Notes under the pieces: model-generated
The model's input: only the letters and a program-made list of their open reading frames with translations
Told to the model about the DNA's origin: nothing
Databases searched by the model: none
Source of the DNA: Tridacna crocea
Taxonomy: Eukaryota > Mollusca > Bivalvia > Cardiida > Cardiidae
Length of the DNA: 64,000 bases
Assembly: GCA_943736015.1 (NCBI GenBank)
Contig: OX031070.1
Span: 40,974,173 to 41,038,172, forward strand
Direction: 5' to 3'
Shown: in pieces, positions 1 to 9,638 of the stretch
How positions within the stretch are numbered: the stretch's first letter is position 1
How the letters are laid out: every line of letters starts with the position of its first letter
Program-made: the position numbers and the translations under genes

Positions 1-40
1 TACATGTACTTAATTGGGACAGTGAACATCTGAGAAACAT

Positions 41-412
41 AGGATCTGACATGAGTTGGCTTTTGAGATAAAATTTTATTAAACGAGTCTACAAAATATG
101 TTATTCAGCGAGCTTTGTAGGGTCAAAACAAAATCAATATATGCAAGTTTCTTCGGAACTATTTTTCGTTCGTAATGTAGCTGTCAAAGTAAGTGCACAG
201 GCTTCATGTAAATTTCACTACACATGATACATGTATGCCTCTGGTTTAACAGTTTGGACTATAATTCTTGTCATACAACGATGTGATGAAAAGAACTTGA
301 TACTCTTGGTTTTTGAGGTAAAGAAAATATTAAACTCGTCCACAAAAATTAATAACATTTTTTGTTGACTCGTTTAATATTTCTTTATCTCAAAAACCAA
401 CTAATGTCAGAT
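41..412 (-). repeat. Foldback-type repeat, copy 1 (related copy at 30075-30420)
   Basis: The segment opens with GACATGAGTTGGCTTTTGAG and closes with its inverted counterpart near 400. It contains an internal inverted repeat (about 308-338 against 369-400) around an AT-rich centre. The middle section (about 110-300) matches 30240-30420 in reverse orientation, so this is one dispersed family with several hundred bases conserved. No ORF of note lies inside. The transposon class is unknown. Confidence 0.7.
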
Positions 413-779
413 TATATCACTAAAATTACTGTTGCTTCATTGGCACAGTGTTTTGCTGTGTCTGATAAGAGTCGAAAGAACGACTGCCGAACTCTAGTGA
501 TAGGCAGGAAGCCGAAGCCGAAAGAGACAAATGTGAAATAAACGCTTCATTGGCATCGATACCTTCTATAAATACCGTTCAATTACTGTCACCGCGTGTC
601 AATATTTGCAATCTGAGTACAATGGATATTTTTGTTTGAACTAGTAAGCCACGTGCCTATAATATTATTGGCTTTTTTTTTTTCGAGTGTTTTACTGTAT
701 TTCGTGAAACCAGACTAAGAATCGTTTTTACCGAGTTTAAGAAGTCAACGTCGACATTAAAATTAATATTTATCATTAT

Positions 780-1210
780 ACTACAAAGAAATTTCTCGTG
801 ATCTGATTGGTTAACATGCCGGGAACATAATATATCATGTTCCCTGGCAAAAACCACGTAAAGCCAGTTTCTCTTTTGAGTGCCCCGTAAACATCACTAC
901 ACGTGCAACACAACATCCAAAATAGCGGCGTCGATCTATCTACAGACTGCACGTTTATGCACTAAACTGCACTTTGTAGTGACGGCAGTTTCCAGTAACG
1001 TCAGTTTTTATTGAATTGGGGCACTCAGAAGTGAATTTCTATTTCGTCCGCATACTCGATTCGTGAGATTATAAAATAGAAAAATTTGGCTTAACGTGCT
1101 TTAAAAGGGTGAAACTTTGCAGTATAATAAATTCGTTGTACGGTCAGGTGACAGGGGACTTGAAAACTTGTTCGCGGCTGGGGCGACATGATTCGACACA
1201 GCCGAGAACA
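780..1210 (+). repeat. Dispersed repeat of about 400 bp, copy 1 (copy 2 at 17028-17440)
   Basis: Long matching blocks are shared with 17028-17440, including the GTGATCTGATTGGTTAACATG start, the ACGTGCAAC block and the GGTCAGGTGACAGGGGACTTG end. The right end continues into the sequence that forms a large palindrome at 17374-17572; here only one arm is present. No coding capacity was seen. Confidence 0.7.
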
Positions 1211-1264
1211 AGTACTCTTTATAGATGCTTTAAACTCCTTTTCACAGAGCGTGTCTCATTAACT

Positions 1265-1465
1265 GGCTTGCAACATGAGAAAAGGAGCATTCGAACATCT
1301 GCGTCAAGCGTCGTCTCGGATCAGACGGCGCTTTACGACTACATTAGATTTTATATTACGGTAGGCTTGCGCAAAATAGAAAAATACATATATAAAACGG
1401 AAAGAGACGACACTTTACGGAAATGTCCGAATGCCCCTTTTCGTGTGTTGCAAGCCATTTAATCT
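1265..1465 (+). repeat. MITE-like repeat with GTCGTCTCGGATCAG stem
   Basis: This repeat runs from GGAGCATTCG to GAATGCCCC. Related copies lie at about 43370-43690 and 58255-58500. In those copies the GTCTCGGATCAGCCTGCGCAG arm is followed by its reverse complement, so the family forms short hairpins. The ORF that crosses it (1109-1462) is not supported as a gene. Confidence 0.55.
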
Positions 1466-1710
1466 TTTTACTTTATTGCTTTACCAGAGAACATTATTAC
1501 AGAACAACATTATGGTTTCTGAATTGAAATCATTTGCAAACGAGAAATTACAAATAGCTTGAATGTTCGAATCTGTCCCTGAATTATTAATACGGTTTGG
1601 AAAAAGGAGAAAAATCCCAATTACCAGATTTTTTAAAGGACTTAATCCTCCAAGTTGTTTAAAGAATAAAGACCGGATTGTTTCGGTAAGGGTTAAAATC
1701 GTGTGTCAGC

Positions 1711-1797
1711 ACTCTCTCTCTCTCTCTCTCTCTGCACATTAAACCTCGCATATTTCAAGAACAACAATTTCCCCCCTTCCCCCCCCCCCCCCCCCCA
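1711..1797. repeat. (TC)n followed by a poly-C run
   Basis: A short (TC)n tract lies near 1711-1733, and a C-rich run of more than 20 bases lies near 1770-1797. The run is a likely sequencing or assembly soft spot. No function is implied. Confidence 0.85.
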
Positions 1798-1990
1798 CTG
1801 ATATTTAACCAGAAATTGAATTAAAACTTCAATATAAAATCTATGATAAAATATGATAATACAATAAATAATAATATCCTAACATAATGCAGAATGTTAA
1901 AACCATTTTTCTGAAGGTACGTAAGAAAGAAAAGCTCTGAAGGTTAAAGAAGTTGCTCTTTGAAGAAGATTATAGAACACTTGTATCCAT

Positions 1991-2220
1991 TTGACCCTTT
2001 ACTCCATAGATACTCATTTTGACGCATTAAAAACAGACAGCTTTTGAAAACATTGTGGGAAAAGGAGAAATTGCTCGTAACGAGCAATTTCTCCATTTCC
2101 CACAATGTTTTCCACTTAATCAGATATTTGTATCTACATTTGTACATATTTTTGACATCATATCTTTATTTGCTGCTGAAATGGAAGAGCCTCAAATTGG
2201 CATATCAGGCAAAGGGTTAA
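1991..2220 (+). mobile_element. TTAA palindromic element, GCTCG-apex subfamily
   Basis: Ends are TTGA (1991) and TTAA (2217-2220). The core at 2046-2112 is two 33-nt arms around one unpaired A. The apex reads GCTCGT-A-ACGAGC instead of the common GCTGGT-N-ACCAGC, and there is one arm mismatch. It belongs to the same subfamily as 33781-34008 and 21108-21334. Confidence 0.75.
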
Positions 2221-2244
2221 CTTTAAACTTGCTTCTAAACTGAG

Positions 2245-2760
2245 ACAAAAAAGGAGGTATTGAATCTTGTAGATACATAGCACATACTACGGGAGTTAAA
2301 CAATGTGGCAAGAGACTAGAATTTTGAGGACTGACAAAAGAGCTTTCCAGTATTCCATACACGGACTGAAAGGAGGTGCCAACTCCAGGTTTCCTGAGGT
2401 CAAGCCCAGTGACATGCAATCCCCGAGAGAGGGAGGGCCAAGTGTCAACAGCGAACCTTTAATTAGTTCTTCAAATGAACATCAGATATCTATTAGCTCC
2501 AGCATTCCTTTCCCTCAACGTTTCGCCTGTCTTAGTTTACGACAGCTGAGTGTTTCATGCCCGTAGTGAAAATGACAAAATGGTTTTAATTTCAACCCTT
2601 GCCTGCTTGCTTTGTTCCTACCCACCTTTCTCCCTGCCTCGCTCCTGCCTCGCTTCCTTCCTTCCTTCCTTCCTTCCATCTCTTTTTCCATCCCTTCTCT
2701 TCCCTTCCAAGAACTTTCATGGTTATACCATATACACCGTAAGTGGCGATTTAAATAGCT
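2245..2760. other. No gene seen; CTTC-rich tract
   Basis: Nothing is recognisable except a CTTC/CCTT simple-repeat tract around 2620-2705. Several short ORFs run through it on both strands, but their composition reflects the simple repeat. Confidence 0.6.
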
Positions 2761-2767
2761 GTTACTG

Positions 2768-2900
2768 ATAGGGTAGATCAGGATCAAACCTCACAGGAAA
2801 TGCAGTCTGATCTTCATCTACCGCTATTTTCGCAGACCTTTCACTTTTGAGGCAAATATTTCCCTATATTAACCACAAGCTGATGAAATAAATTATATAT
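2768..2900. repeat. Fragments of two palindrome families
   Basis: One decayed copy of the GTAGATCAAGATCAGACTGCA hairpin (2768-2815) joins one arm of the AAATATTTCCCCATATTAACC palindrome (2818-2897). Complete relatives lie at 22508-22570 and 37044-37180. Confidence 0.5.
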
Positions 2901-3360
2901 CATATTTCCTCTGATTATTTTGTCAAGAATGCCACTTTTAAAACTAGTGATCTCAAGTAGAACAAAAAAAGTAGTTCCAGATTTTCGGCAGGAGGAAAAT
3001 ATTCACCGTGACAAGGAAATAATCCCCACTCACCAGCTTCAATAACGATATTTCTTTACCCATAACATTTCTAAAAATGGACACATGAAATATAATATAT
3101 CTACTTATCGAACAGTGTAGACCAAGATTAGACTGTACTCTCTGTGCTGCCTGACCTTGACCTGTTTGCGCAAGTCTACATTGTCTGCGAAAGGTCAGTG
3201 AGTCGCGCTTAGTTGCCTAAGAAAGGATTAACTATTCTATAGAAGACGACTTTTGAAAACATCGTGAGAAAAGGAAGCAATTCTGATACATACCATTTTT
3301 TTTTCTTCTTTCCCTACAATGTTTTCTACTCAATTACAAATTCCATCATTTGAGACACAT

Positions 3361-3589
3361 TTAACCCATTACCAAACGACAAAATTTCAGGTTTGTCAAA
3401 ATTGAAAGGAATTGCAGACGACATAATAAAAGTGACTGAAAATTTGAAATTTGTTTTGTGAAGGGTAGAAAACATTGTGGGAAAAGGAGAAAATGCTGGT
3501 TACCAGCATTTTCTCCTTTTCCCACAATGTTTTCTAAAGGCTTCTTTTTTAGGGGCGTCAAAAGTAGGGATTGTGTGGTAATCGGTTAA
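3361..3589 (-). mobile_element. TTAA palindromic element, complete copy
   Basis: TTAA lies at both ends (3361-3364, 3586-3589), with terminal TTAACC-ATTACCA-type inverted repeats. The core at 3468-3534 is a perfect 33-nt inverted repeat around T3501. A decayed relative lies just to the left at about 3245-3330. Confidence 0.85.
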
Positions 3590-3994
3590 TTCGCCCTCTG
3601 CAAACACTTTCAATTTGGACAAGTCTAAAATAGTTGATTGGTAAAGCGAAAAGGGCTGTAATTTCCGTTTACGTATAATTGTTTGATGACCAACAATTAC
3701 CGATAATTCTAAGAGCCCCGACACAGGGCTGCGGCATGACCCCGAACTGATTATAAAAGTCATCAACATTTTTTTCATAGGATGAGCCATGCTCTGTAAA
3801 AAGGGGGCTAAAGACATCTGCAAAAATGTCAGGGGATGTCCATCACTCTTCTGGTACTTTCTATGTTATGTTTACAAACAAGATGCATGCAGAAATAAAT
3901 TTCGAGCTTTCAGCAAAAAAGAAAATTCTCTATACCTTACCAAACCAAACAGTTCTACTGTAAGACCTTTTCGGTACTTGTCTTATTTGAAATA
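3590..3994. other. Left flank of the retrotransposon, no gene
   Basis: It contains a fragment of the CATGCTCTG / ATCTGCAAAA repeat at 3786-3830 and otherwise unassigned sequence. The base-pair flank of the LTR element is GTCT at 3995-3998. Confidence 0.5.
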
Positions 3995-4198
3995 GTCTTG
4001 TTATGTACATACCCAGTTATTCCTAGCTTTGTTCATGTGTGTATCTATTTTTGAATGGTTTTCCCCTGTTGCTATTTTTAGAACTGGATTCTCTTTTGTG
4101 GAATATTGTGCTGGAAGTTTCCAGGCCATGTTACAATCTGATTACTAGAAATTATGCAACTGATTTTAACATGAATTTTCTGGAAGTTTCTCTGTTAT

Positions 4199-4205
4199 TA
4201 TAAAA
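4199..4205 (+). promoter_or_regulatory. Candidate LTR TATA box
   Basis: TATAAAA is the only TATA-type match I noted in the central LTR. It lies 292 bp upstream of the AATAAA in the same LTR, so it would fit a U3 promoter. The position is inferred from motif only. Confidence 0.5.
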
Positions 4206-4490
4206 AGAAAAGCTTTTTACATCTCAGTGTTCACTAGTTAATACATAATTGCCAGACTACAGTGGGGATTATTTTGTGTTTGTGTCATAATTAGTGCTTG
4301 GATTACATTCAGTTTGGATTTGGATCAGACTAGACTAAAGTGAGGATTACTTTGTGTGCTTGGATTACATTCAGTTTGGATCAGGATCAGATTGGAATTA
4401 AGACTGGAATAGTTTGTCTTCTGAATTTAACGTCTAAGGTATTGTTTTGTACTATTGTAATATTGTCACTGTTTATTTGATATTTTTGTT

Positions 4491-4496
4491 AATAAA
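4491..4496 (+). terminator. LTR polyadenylation signal
   Basis: AATAAA lies 62 bp before the LTR end. Its copy in the 3' LTR is at 10131-10136 and would direct 3' end formation of the element RNA. Confidence 0.5.
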
Positions 4497-4563
4497 TTCT
4501 GTTAATTGTTATCGTTTGTTGCTGGCTTCTTCTTTCTAGTTACGCCTGACTCGTAACAGAAAT

Positions 4564-4581
4564 TGGGGGCTCGTCCGGGAT
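4564..4581 (+). promoter_or_regulatory. Primer-binding site, tRNA-Pro type
   Basis: TGGGGGCTCGTCCGGGAT lies five bases after the 5' LTR. It is the 18-nt sequence known as the tRNA-Pro primer site of murine-leukaemia-type retroviruses, complementary to the 3' end of tRNA-Pro. Position and length are right for minus-strand priming of this element. Confidence 0.9.
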
Positions 4582-4722
4582 TGGAAAATAGACTAACGTA
4601 TTTGTTTTCCATTTTGGACTATCCATCGATTGGAAACTAGACTAACGCATTCGTTTTCCTTTTGGGATTAACCATCGATTGGAAAATAAGACTTACGCAT
4701 TCGTTTACTAATCAGTAATTAT
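4579..4722 (+). repeat. 49-bp leader repeat, about three copies
   Basis: Units beginning GATTGGAAA start at 4579, 4628 and 4677, exactly 49 bp apart. They share GACTAACGCATTCGTTT-like cores. The array lies between the primer site and the gag start, where packaging signals usually lie; that role is inference. Confidence 0.8.
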
Positions 4723-4759
4723 AATACAATTTTGTACTTGAATCCAGCAACAAACAAAC

Positions 4760-7700
4760 ATGTCTTTTGACTTAGATAAATTTACGGCTGAACCATCTGT
4801 GGAGTTACTGAATTTGGGTAAAAAGACTGATTTGCTTAATCTTGCTAAGCACTATAAATTGTCTGAAATAAAATCTTCAATGCGTAAACATGAAATTAAG
4901 AACATTTTGGTACAATATTTTGTTGATGAGGAGATTTTCAATGAAAATGCTCTTTCCCTGATAGTTGACGTTCAGTCAGTTTCAAGTTCGAAGGAACTTG
5001 AATTAAAACTTCAGATCAGACAGTTAGAAATAGAAAGAGAAAGGGAAAGACAGAGAGAAGAAAGAGAAGAGAGAGAGAAGGAGAGAGAATTTCAATTAAG
5101 AATGAGGGAAATTGAAATGCAAGAAAGAGCAAATCAGCCCAAGGAAAAGGTTGAATACATTTTCGATGTTACAAAACATATTAGGCTTGTTCCTCCATTT
5201 CAAGAAAAAGAAGTTGATAAATACTTCCTACACTTTGAAAAAGTTGCAGAAAACTTAAATTGGCCAAAAGAGCACTGGACTTTGCTTCTGCAAAGTGTTT
5301 TGATAGGCAAAGCTCGTGAAATTTATACACAACTAGGTGTTGAACAAAGTCATCATTATGAAACTGTTAAAGAACTTATTCTCAAAGGTTATGAGCTGGT
5401 CCCAGAAGCATATAGACAAAAATTTAGAAATTGTAAAAAAGATTCTAACCAGACTCATGTTGAATTTGCTAGAAACAAAGAACAGTTATTTGATAGATGG
5501 TGCTGTTCTAAGAAAATAGACCAAAATTTTGATAAACTCAGACAACTTATGTTAGTTGAAGAATTCAAACGTTGTATTCAATTTGATGTTAAGACATTCT
5601 TAGACGAAAAACAAGTTGAAACTTTAGAAGAAGCAGCTCGTCTGGCTGATAATTACTATCTTACACATAAACTTTCTTTTATTAATAAACCAAAACCTAC
5701 TTCCTCACATCCCCAAAATAAATTTACGTCTGGTAATTCATCTGGCATGCCCAGTCAATCCAATACACCCAAACCCAATTCTACTAGTGAAACCAAAATT
5801 CAATATCCCTTATCTCGACCCACTTGTAACTATTGTAAGAAACCTGGTCACCTTGTTTCTGAATGTTTGAAATTAAAAAGGAAGTTAGAAAGTGATGAAG
5901 CCAAACCAACAGGGCTCACCACTCTTAGGCCAAGGCCACAGTCTTCTATTAAAACCAATACAATTGACATAGTCACAAAACCCAAGTCTGATTCTACTAT
6001 GGAGATTTTTGAACCATTTATGTTGAATGGTTTTGTATCACTTTCAGGTGATAATTGCCCGCCTACCCCTATTAAAATTTTAAGAGACACAGGAGCTTCT
6101 CAATCTCTTATTTTAGCAGATATACTGCCTTTTTCTGAGAAGACTTCTTCCGGTACTAGTGTCCTTATTCAGGGTGTAGAGTGTGGAACTGTTAATATCC
6201 CTCTCCATCATGTTAATTTGTCATCAGATTTGGTTACTGGGCCTGTGGTTATTGGTATTAAACCTTCCTTACCATTTAAAGGTGTCCATTTACTGCTAGG
6301 CAATGACTTAGCTGGAGATAAGGTTGTGGTTAATCCACTTGTAACTGACACACCAAATATAGGTCAAACAGATGACCCTATCGAGCAGGAAATTCCTGAT
6401 TTGTATCCTTCTTGTGCAGTTACCCGAGCTATGGCTAAAAAGGCCATTCTGAAAAACTCAAACTCAGACATTGACTTGACGGATACTTTTATCGGTCAAT
6501 ATTTTAATAATGAGATTAAAAAGTCTCTTGATCCCAGTTTGTCTGATACTCAGACAGACTCGTCAATGTCTTGTCATTCACCACCACGGTCTATTGACCA
6601 AGGTCACGACACGCTGTCAAAGTCACAGCTTATCCAGGAACAGCAAACTGATCCTGAGATTTCAAAATTAATTTTTAGGGCTTTACCTGAAGATGAAATT
6701 TCAGAGGTCCCAATGTGTTACTATATAAACAATGGGATTCTTATGAGAAAATGGCGACCATTTGATGTCCCAGCTGATGATGAATGGGCTGTTTACCACC
6801 AAATTGTGGTTCCAAAGTCATATCGTCATGAAATACTAAGTATAGCCCATGAAAGTCCTATGTCAGGTCATCTAGGTATAAACAAGACCTATCACAAAAT
6901 TATTAATCATTTTTATTGGCCTGGTCTCAAATCAGATGTCTCTAAATATTGTAAAACTTGCCATACATGTCAAATGGTAGGTAAACCCAACCAAACCATT
7001 CCCAAAGCTCAATTACAACCTATTCCTGCTTTTGATGAACCTTTCAGTAGGATACTTATAGATTGTGTTGGTCCTTTACCTCGAACCAAGTCAGGAAATG
7101 AGTATCTCTTAACAATTATGTGTACTTCTACACGTTTTCCTGAAGCTATTCCTTTAAGAAACATCAAAACAAAGTCAATAGTCAAAGCTCTTATAAAATT
7201 TTTCACATTTGTTGGTCTTCCAAAATCAGTTCAGTCTGATCAAGGGTCAAATTTTATGTCTGGTATATTCCAACAGGTTATGCATGAATTAGGAATCAAG
7301 CAATACAGGTCATCCGCCTATCACCCTGAAAGCCAAGGTGCTTTAGAAAGATTTCACCAGACATTAAAAAATATGATAAGATCATATTGCTTCGACACTG
7401 AAAAAGATTGGGATGAGGGCATTCATTTGTTACTATTTGCAGTCAGAGAATCTGTACAAGAATCTCTTGGTTTCAGTCCTTTTGAATTAGTTTTTGGCCA
7501 TTCTGTTCGTGGACCTTTAAAACTTTTGAAAGAGAAATTTCTCTCAAATGATGAAACATCTTTGAATTTACTGCAGTATGTTTCTGACTTCAGAAATAGA
7601 CTGTCTAAGGCATGTGAGGTTGCTAGGTCTAATCTTAAAACGTCTCAAGGCAAAATGAAAGCAAGATATGACAGCCATGTGATTGATAGAAAATTTAAAC

Positions 7701-9418
7701 CAGGTGACAAAGTCCTTGCTCTTTTGCCAATACCTGGTAGACCTCTACAGGCAAGATATTTTGGACCCTACACTATTGACAAGAAAACAAGTGATTTAAA
7801 CTATATAATTAATACTCCAGGAAGGCGTAAAAACAAACAAATGTGTCATATAAATATGTTAAAGGAATACTTTGACAGAGATAGCTCTATTTCAAAACCA
7901 ATTATAGTTGTAAACACTGTCCCACAAGAATCAAATGTATCTGATCTTGAAGTAAATTCGGACTTTATTGATAAATCTGATCCTGGTCCATCTAAACTTG
8001 AGAATTCTGATATTTTGAGAAACCTCGACAACAAACTTTCTCACTTGGAACCATCACAGCAGGAAGAGCTGAAACAGTTGATACATGAATATGAACATTT
8101 ATTTCCTGATATCCCCACAAGAACAGATAAAATCTATCATGATGTCATTGTGGAAGATTCTAAACCAATAAAGCAACATCCATATAGGATGAATCCTTTG
8201 AAACAGAAATACCTCCAAGATGAAGTAAAATACTTACTGGAAAATGACTTTATTGAACCTAGCCAGAGTAATTACAGTTCACCATGTATATTAGTACCCA
8301 AATCAAATGGAACTTATAGAATGTGTACTGACTATCGTAAGGTGAACTCTGTGACAAAAACAGACTCTTTTCCAATACCAAGAATTGATGACTGTATTGA
8401 CAAAGTTGGAAATTCTAAATATGTCACCAAATTTGACCTGCTAAAAGGATTCTGGCAAGTTCCACTGAGTGATAGAGCAAAAGAAGTATCAGCCTTTGCT
8501 ACTCCAAACGGTCTGTACCAGTACAAAGTTATGCCGTTTGGGATGAAAAATTCTCCTGCAACGTTTCAGCGACTTGTAAACAACGTTATATGTGGATTAG
8601 ATGGTTGTGATGCATATATTGACGATGTCATCATCTACTCAGACAGTTGGAGTGACCACCTTCAAAGAATCAGGAAGTTCTTCGACAGACTCAGTAAAGC
8701 GAAACTGACTGTGAATCTTGCAAAAACTGAATTTTGTCATGCTACTGTAACATTTCTAGGACATCTTGTGGGACAGGGTCAAGTTAAACCTTTAGAAGCT
8801 AAAGTCAATGCTATCTCTGAGTTTCCTGTGCCTAAATGTAAAAGACAGCTGATGCGATTTCTTGGTATGGCTGGCTACTATAGGAAATTCTGTAAAAATT
8901 TCTCAGGTATTGCTGAACCTTTAACAAATTTACTTAAGAAAAGCACAAAGTTCAAATGGAATGACAAATGTCAAGATGCATTTGATCGCCTAAAAGCCAT
9001 ACTAAAGAGTGCACCAGTTCTCTTGGCACCTGATTTTGACAAATGTTTCAAATTAGCTGTTGATGCAAGTGATGTTGGTATTGGTGCTGTTCTTTTACAA
9101 GAAGATAATAATGGTATTGATCACCCAGTTTGTTACTTTTCTAAGAAATTTAACAAACATCAGAAAAATTACTCTACCATAGAAAAAGAGTGTCTTGCTT
9201 TAATTCTGGCAATCCAGCAGTTCGAAGTTTATTTAACCTCTTCAACTTCACCAATTGTTGTATTCAGTGATCATAACCCTTTAAGTTTTCTGCACAAACT
9301 TAAGAATAAGAATCAAAGATTACTGAGGTGGAGTTTATTGCTTCAAGAGTTTAATCTTGACATAAGACACATAAAAGGGAAAGATAACATTATACCAGAT
9401 GCTCTTTCAAGAGTTTGA
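4760..9418 (+). CDS. Gag-Pol polyprotein of a Gmr1-like Ty3/gypsy retrotransposon
   Basis: One ORF of 1552 residues encodes every function, with no frameshift or stop between gag and pol. A charged coiled-coil stretch lies at about 78-121. A capsid region follows, with a SCAN-like helical segment at 217-304, then the zinc knuckle CNYCKKPGHLVSEC (356-369). The protease has DTGA at 443-446. The integrase zinc finger uses H697, H704, C734 and C737. The integrase core is D768, D827, E863 (35 residues between the last two). A GPY/F-like region lies at about 978-1038. RT has the first catalytic Asp at 1226 and YIDD at 1286-1289. RNase H has D1435, E1475 or E1477, and D1504. The protein ends in DALSRV. 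All catalytic residues I looked for are present. The ATG at 4760 is the first in frame after the primer site. The integrase-before-RT order is rare in this superfamily. Confidence 0.95.
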   Translation: MSFDLDKFTAEPSVELLNLGKKTDLLNLAKHYKLSEIKSSMRKHEIKNILVQYFVDEEIFNENALSLIVDVQSVSSSKELELKLQIRQLEIERERERQREEREEREKEREFQLRMREIEMQERANQPKEKVEYIFDVTKHIRLVPPFQEKEVDKYFLHFEKVAENLNWPKEHWTLLLQSVLIGKAREIYTQLGVEQSHHYETVKELILKGYELVPEAYRQKFRNCKKDSNQTHVEFARNKEQLFDRWCCSKKIDQNFDKLRQLMLVEEFKRCIQFDVKTFLDEKQVETLEEAARLADNYYLTHKLSFINKPKPTSSHPQNKFTSGNSSGMPSQSNTPKPNSTSETKIQYPLSRPTCNYCKKPGHLVSECLKLKRKLESDEAKPTGLTTLRPRPQSSIKTNTIDIVTKPKSDSTMEIFEPFMLNGFVSLSGDNCPPTPIKILRDTGASQSLILADILPFSEKTSSGTSVLIQGVECGTVNIPLHHVNLSSDLVTGPVVIGIKPSLPFKGVHLLLGNDLAGDKVVVNPLVTDTPNIGQTDDPIEQEIPDLYPSCAVTRAMAKKAILKNSNSDIDLTDTFIGQYFNNEIKKSLDPSLSDTQTDSSMSCHSPPRSIDQGHDTLSKSQLIQEQQTDPEISKLIFRALPEDEISEVPMCYYINNGILMRKWRPFDVPADDEWAVYHQIVVPKSYRHEILSIAHESPMSGHLGINKTYHKIINHFYWPGLKSDVSKYCKTCHTCQMVGKPNQTIPKAQLQPIPAFDEPFSRILIDCVGPLPRTKSGNEYLLTIMCTSTRFPEAIPLRNIKTKSIVKALIKFFTFVGLPKSVQSDQGSNFMSGIFQQVMHELGIKQYRSSAYHPESQGALERFHQTLKNMIRSYCFDTEKDWDEGIHLLLFAVRESVQESLGFSPFELVFGHSVRGPLKLLKEKFLSNDETSLNLLQYVSDFRNRLSKACEVARSNLKTSQGKMKARYDSHVIDRKFKPGDKVLALLPIPGRPLQARYFGPYTIDKKTSDLNYIINTPGRRKNKQMCHINMLKEYFDRDSSISKPIIVVNTVPQESNVSDLEVNSDFIDKSDPGPSKLENSDILRNLDNKLSHLEPSQQEELKQLIHEYEHLFPDIPTRTDKIYHDVIVEDSKPIKQHPYRMNPLKQKYLQDEVKYLLENDFIEPSQSNYSSPCILVPKSNGTYRMCTDYRKVNSVTKTDSFPIPRIDDCIDKVGNSKYVTKFDLLKGFWQVPLSDRAKEVSAFATPNGLYQYKVMPFGMKNSPATFQRLVNNVICGLDGCDAYIDDVIIYSDSWSDHLQRIRKFFDRLSKAKLTVNLAKTEFCHATVTFLGHLVGQGQVKPLEAKVNAISEFPVPKCKRQLMRFLGMAGYYRKFCKNFSGIAEPLTNLLKKSTKFKWNDKCQDAFDRLKAILKSAPVLLAPDFDKCFKLAVDASDVGIGAVLLQEDNNGIDHPVCYFSKKFNKHQKNYSTIEKECLALILAIQQFEVYLTSSTSPIVVFSDHNPLSFLHKLKNKNQRLLRWSLLLQEFNLDIRHIKGKDNIIPDALSRV

Positions 9419-9627
9419 AATTCTAAAAGTCATATTCCCTAAATCATGTTCAAACTGAATTTTTAAATTGTACTTTCATTACCTTGATTATTTTCATTAG
9501 TCTTAAATTATTAATATTTGTGTTTGTTATTTCCTCTGTAATACTTAAGTTAAAGTGTCATATACGTGTATATAAATAATATTGCAAAAAAGAAAGATTT
9601 ATTTCATAAACCTTTCTTTTTCTTTTC

Positions 9628-9638
9628 AAGGGGGGAAG
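9628..9638 (+). promoter_or_regulatory. Polypurine tract
   Basis: AAGGGGGGAAG directly abuts the 3' LTR start at 9639, the position expected for the plus-strand primer in reverse transcription. Confidence 0.9.

Larger units (their letters stand above)
3999..4558 (+). repeat. 5' LTR (560 bp)
   Basis: It starts TGTTATGTAC and ends CTCGTAACA. No difference from the 3' LTR was seen in a line-by-line reading at an offset of 5640. It contains a TATAAAA box (4199-4205), an AATAAA signal (4491-4496) and an internal direct repeat of GCTTGGATTACATTCAGTTT (about 4296 and 4358). Identical LTRs imply a very recent insertion. Confidence 0.95.

Noticed and set aside
4760..9418. Assignment of the LTR element to Ty1/copia because integrase precedes RT
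   Set aside because: The HHCC finger, the GPY/F region, YIDD, a CCHC Gag and the DALSR ending are Ty3/gypsy-like; the order alone is explained by the Gmr1 group.
9419..9638. Possible env gene after pol
   Set aside because: Only about 220 bp remain before the 3' LTR and there is no ORF of useful size.
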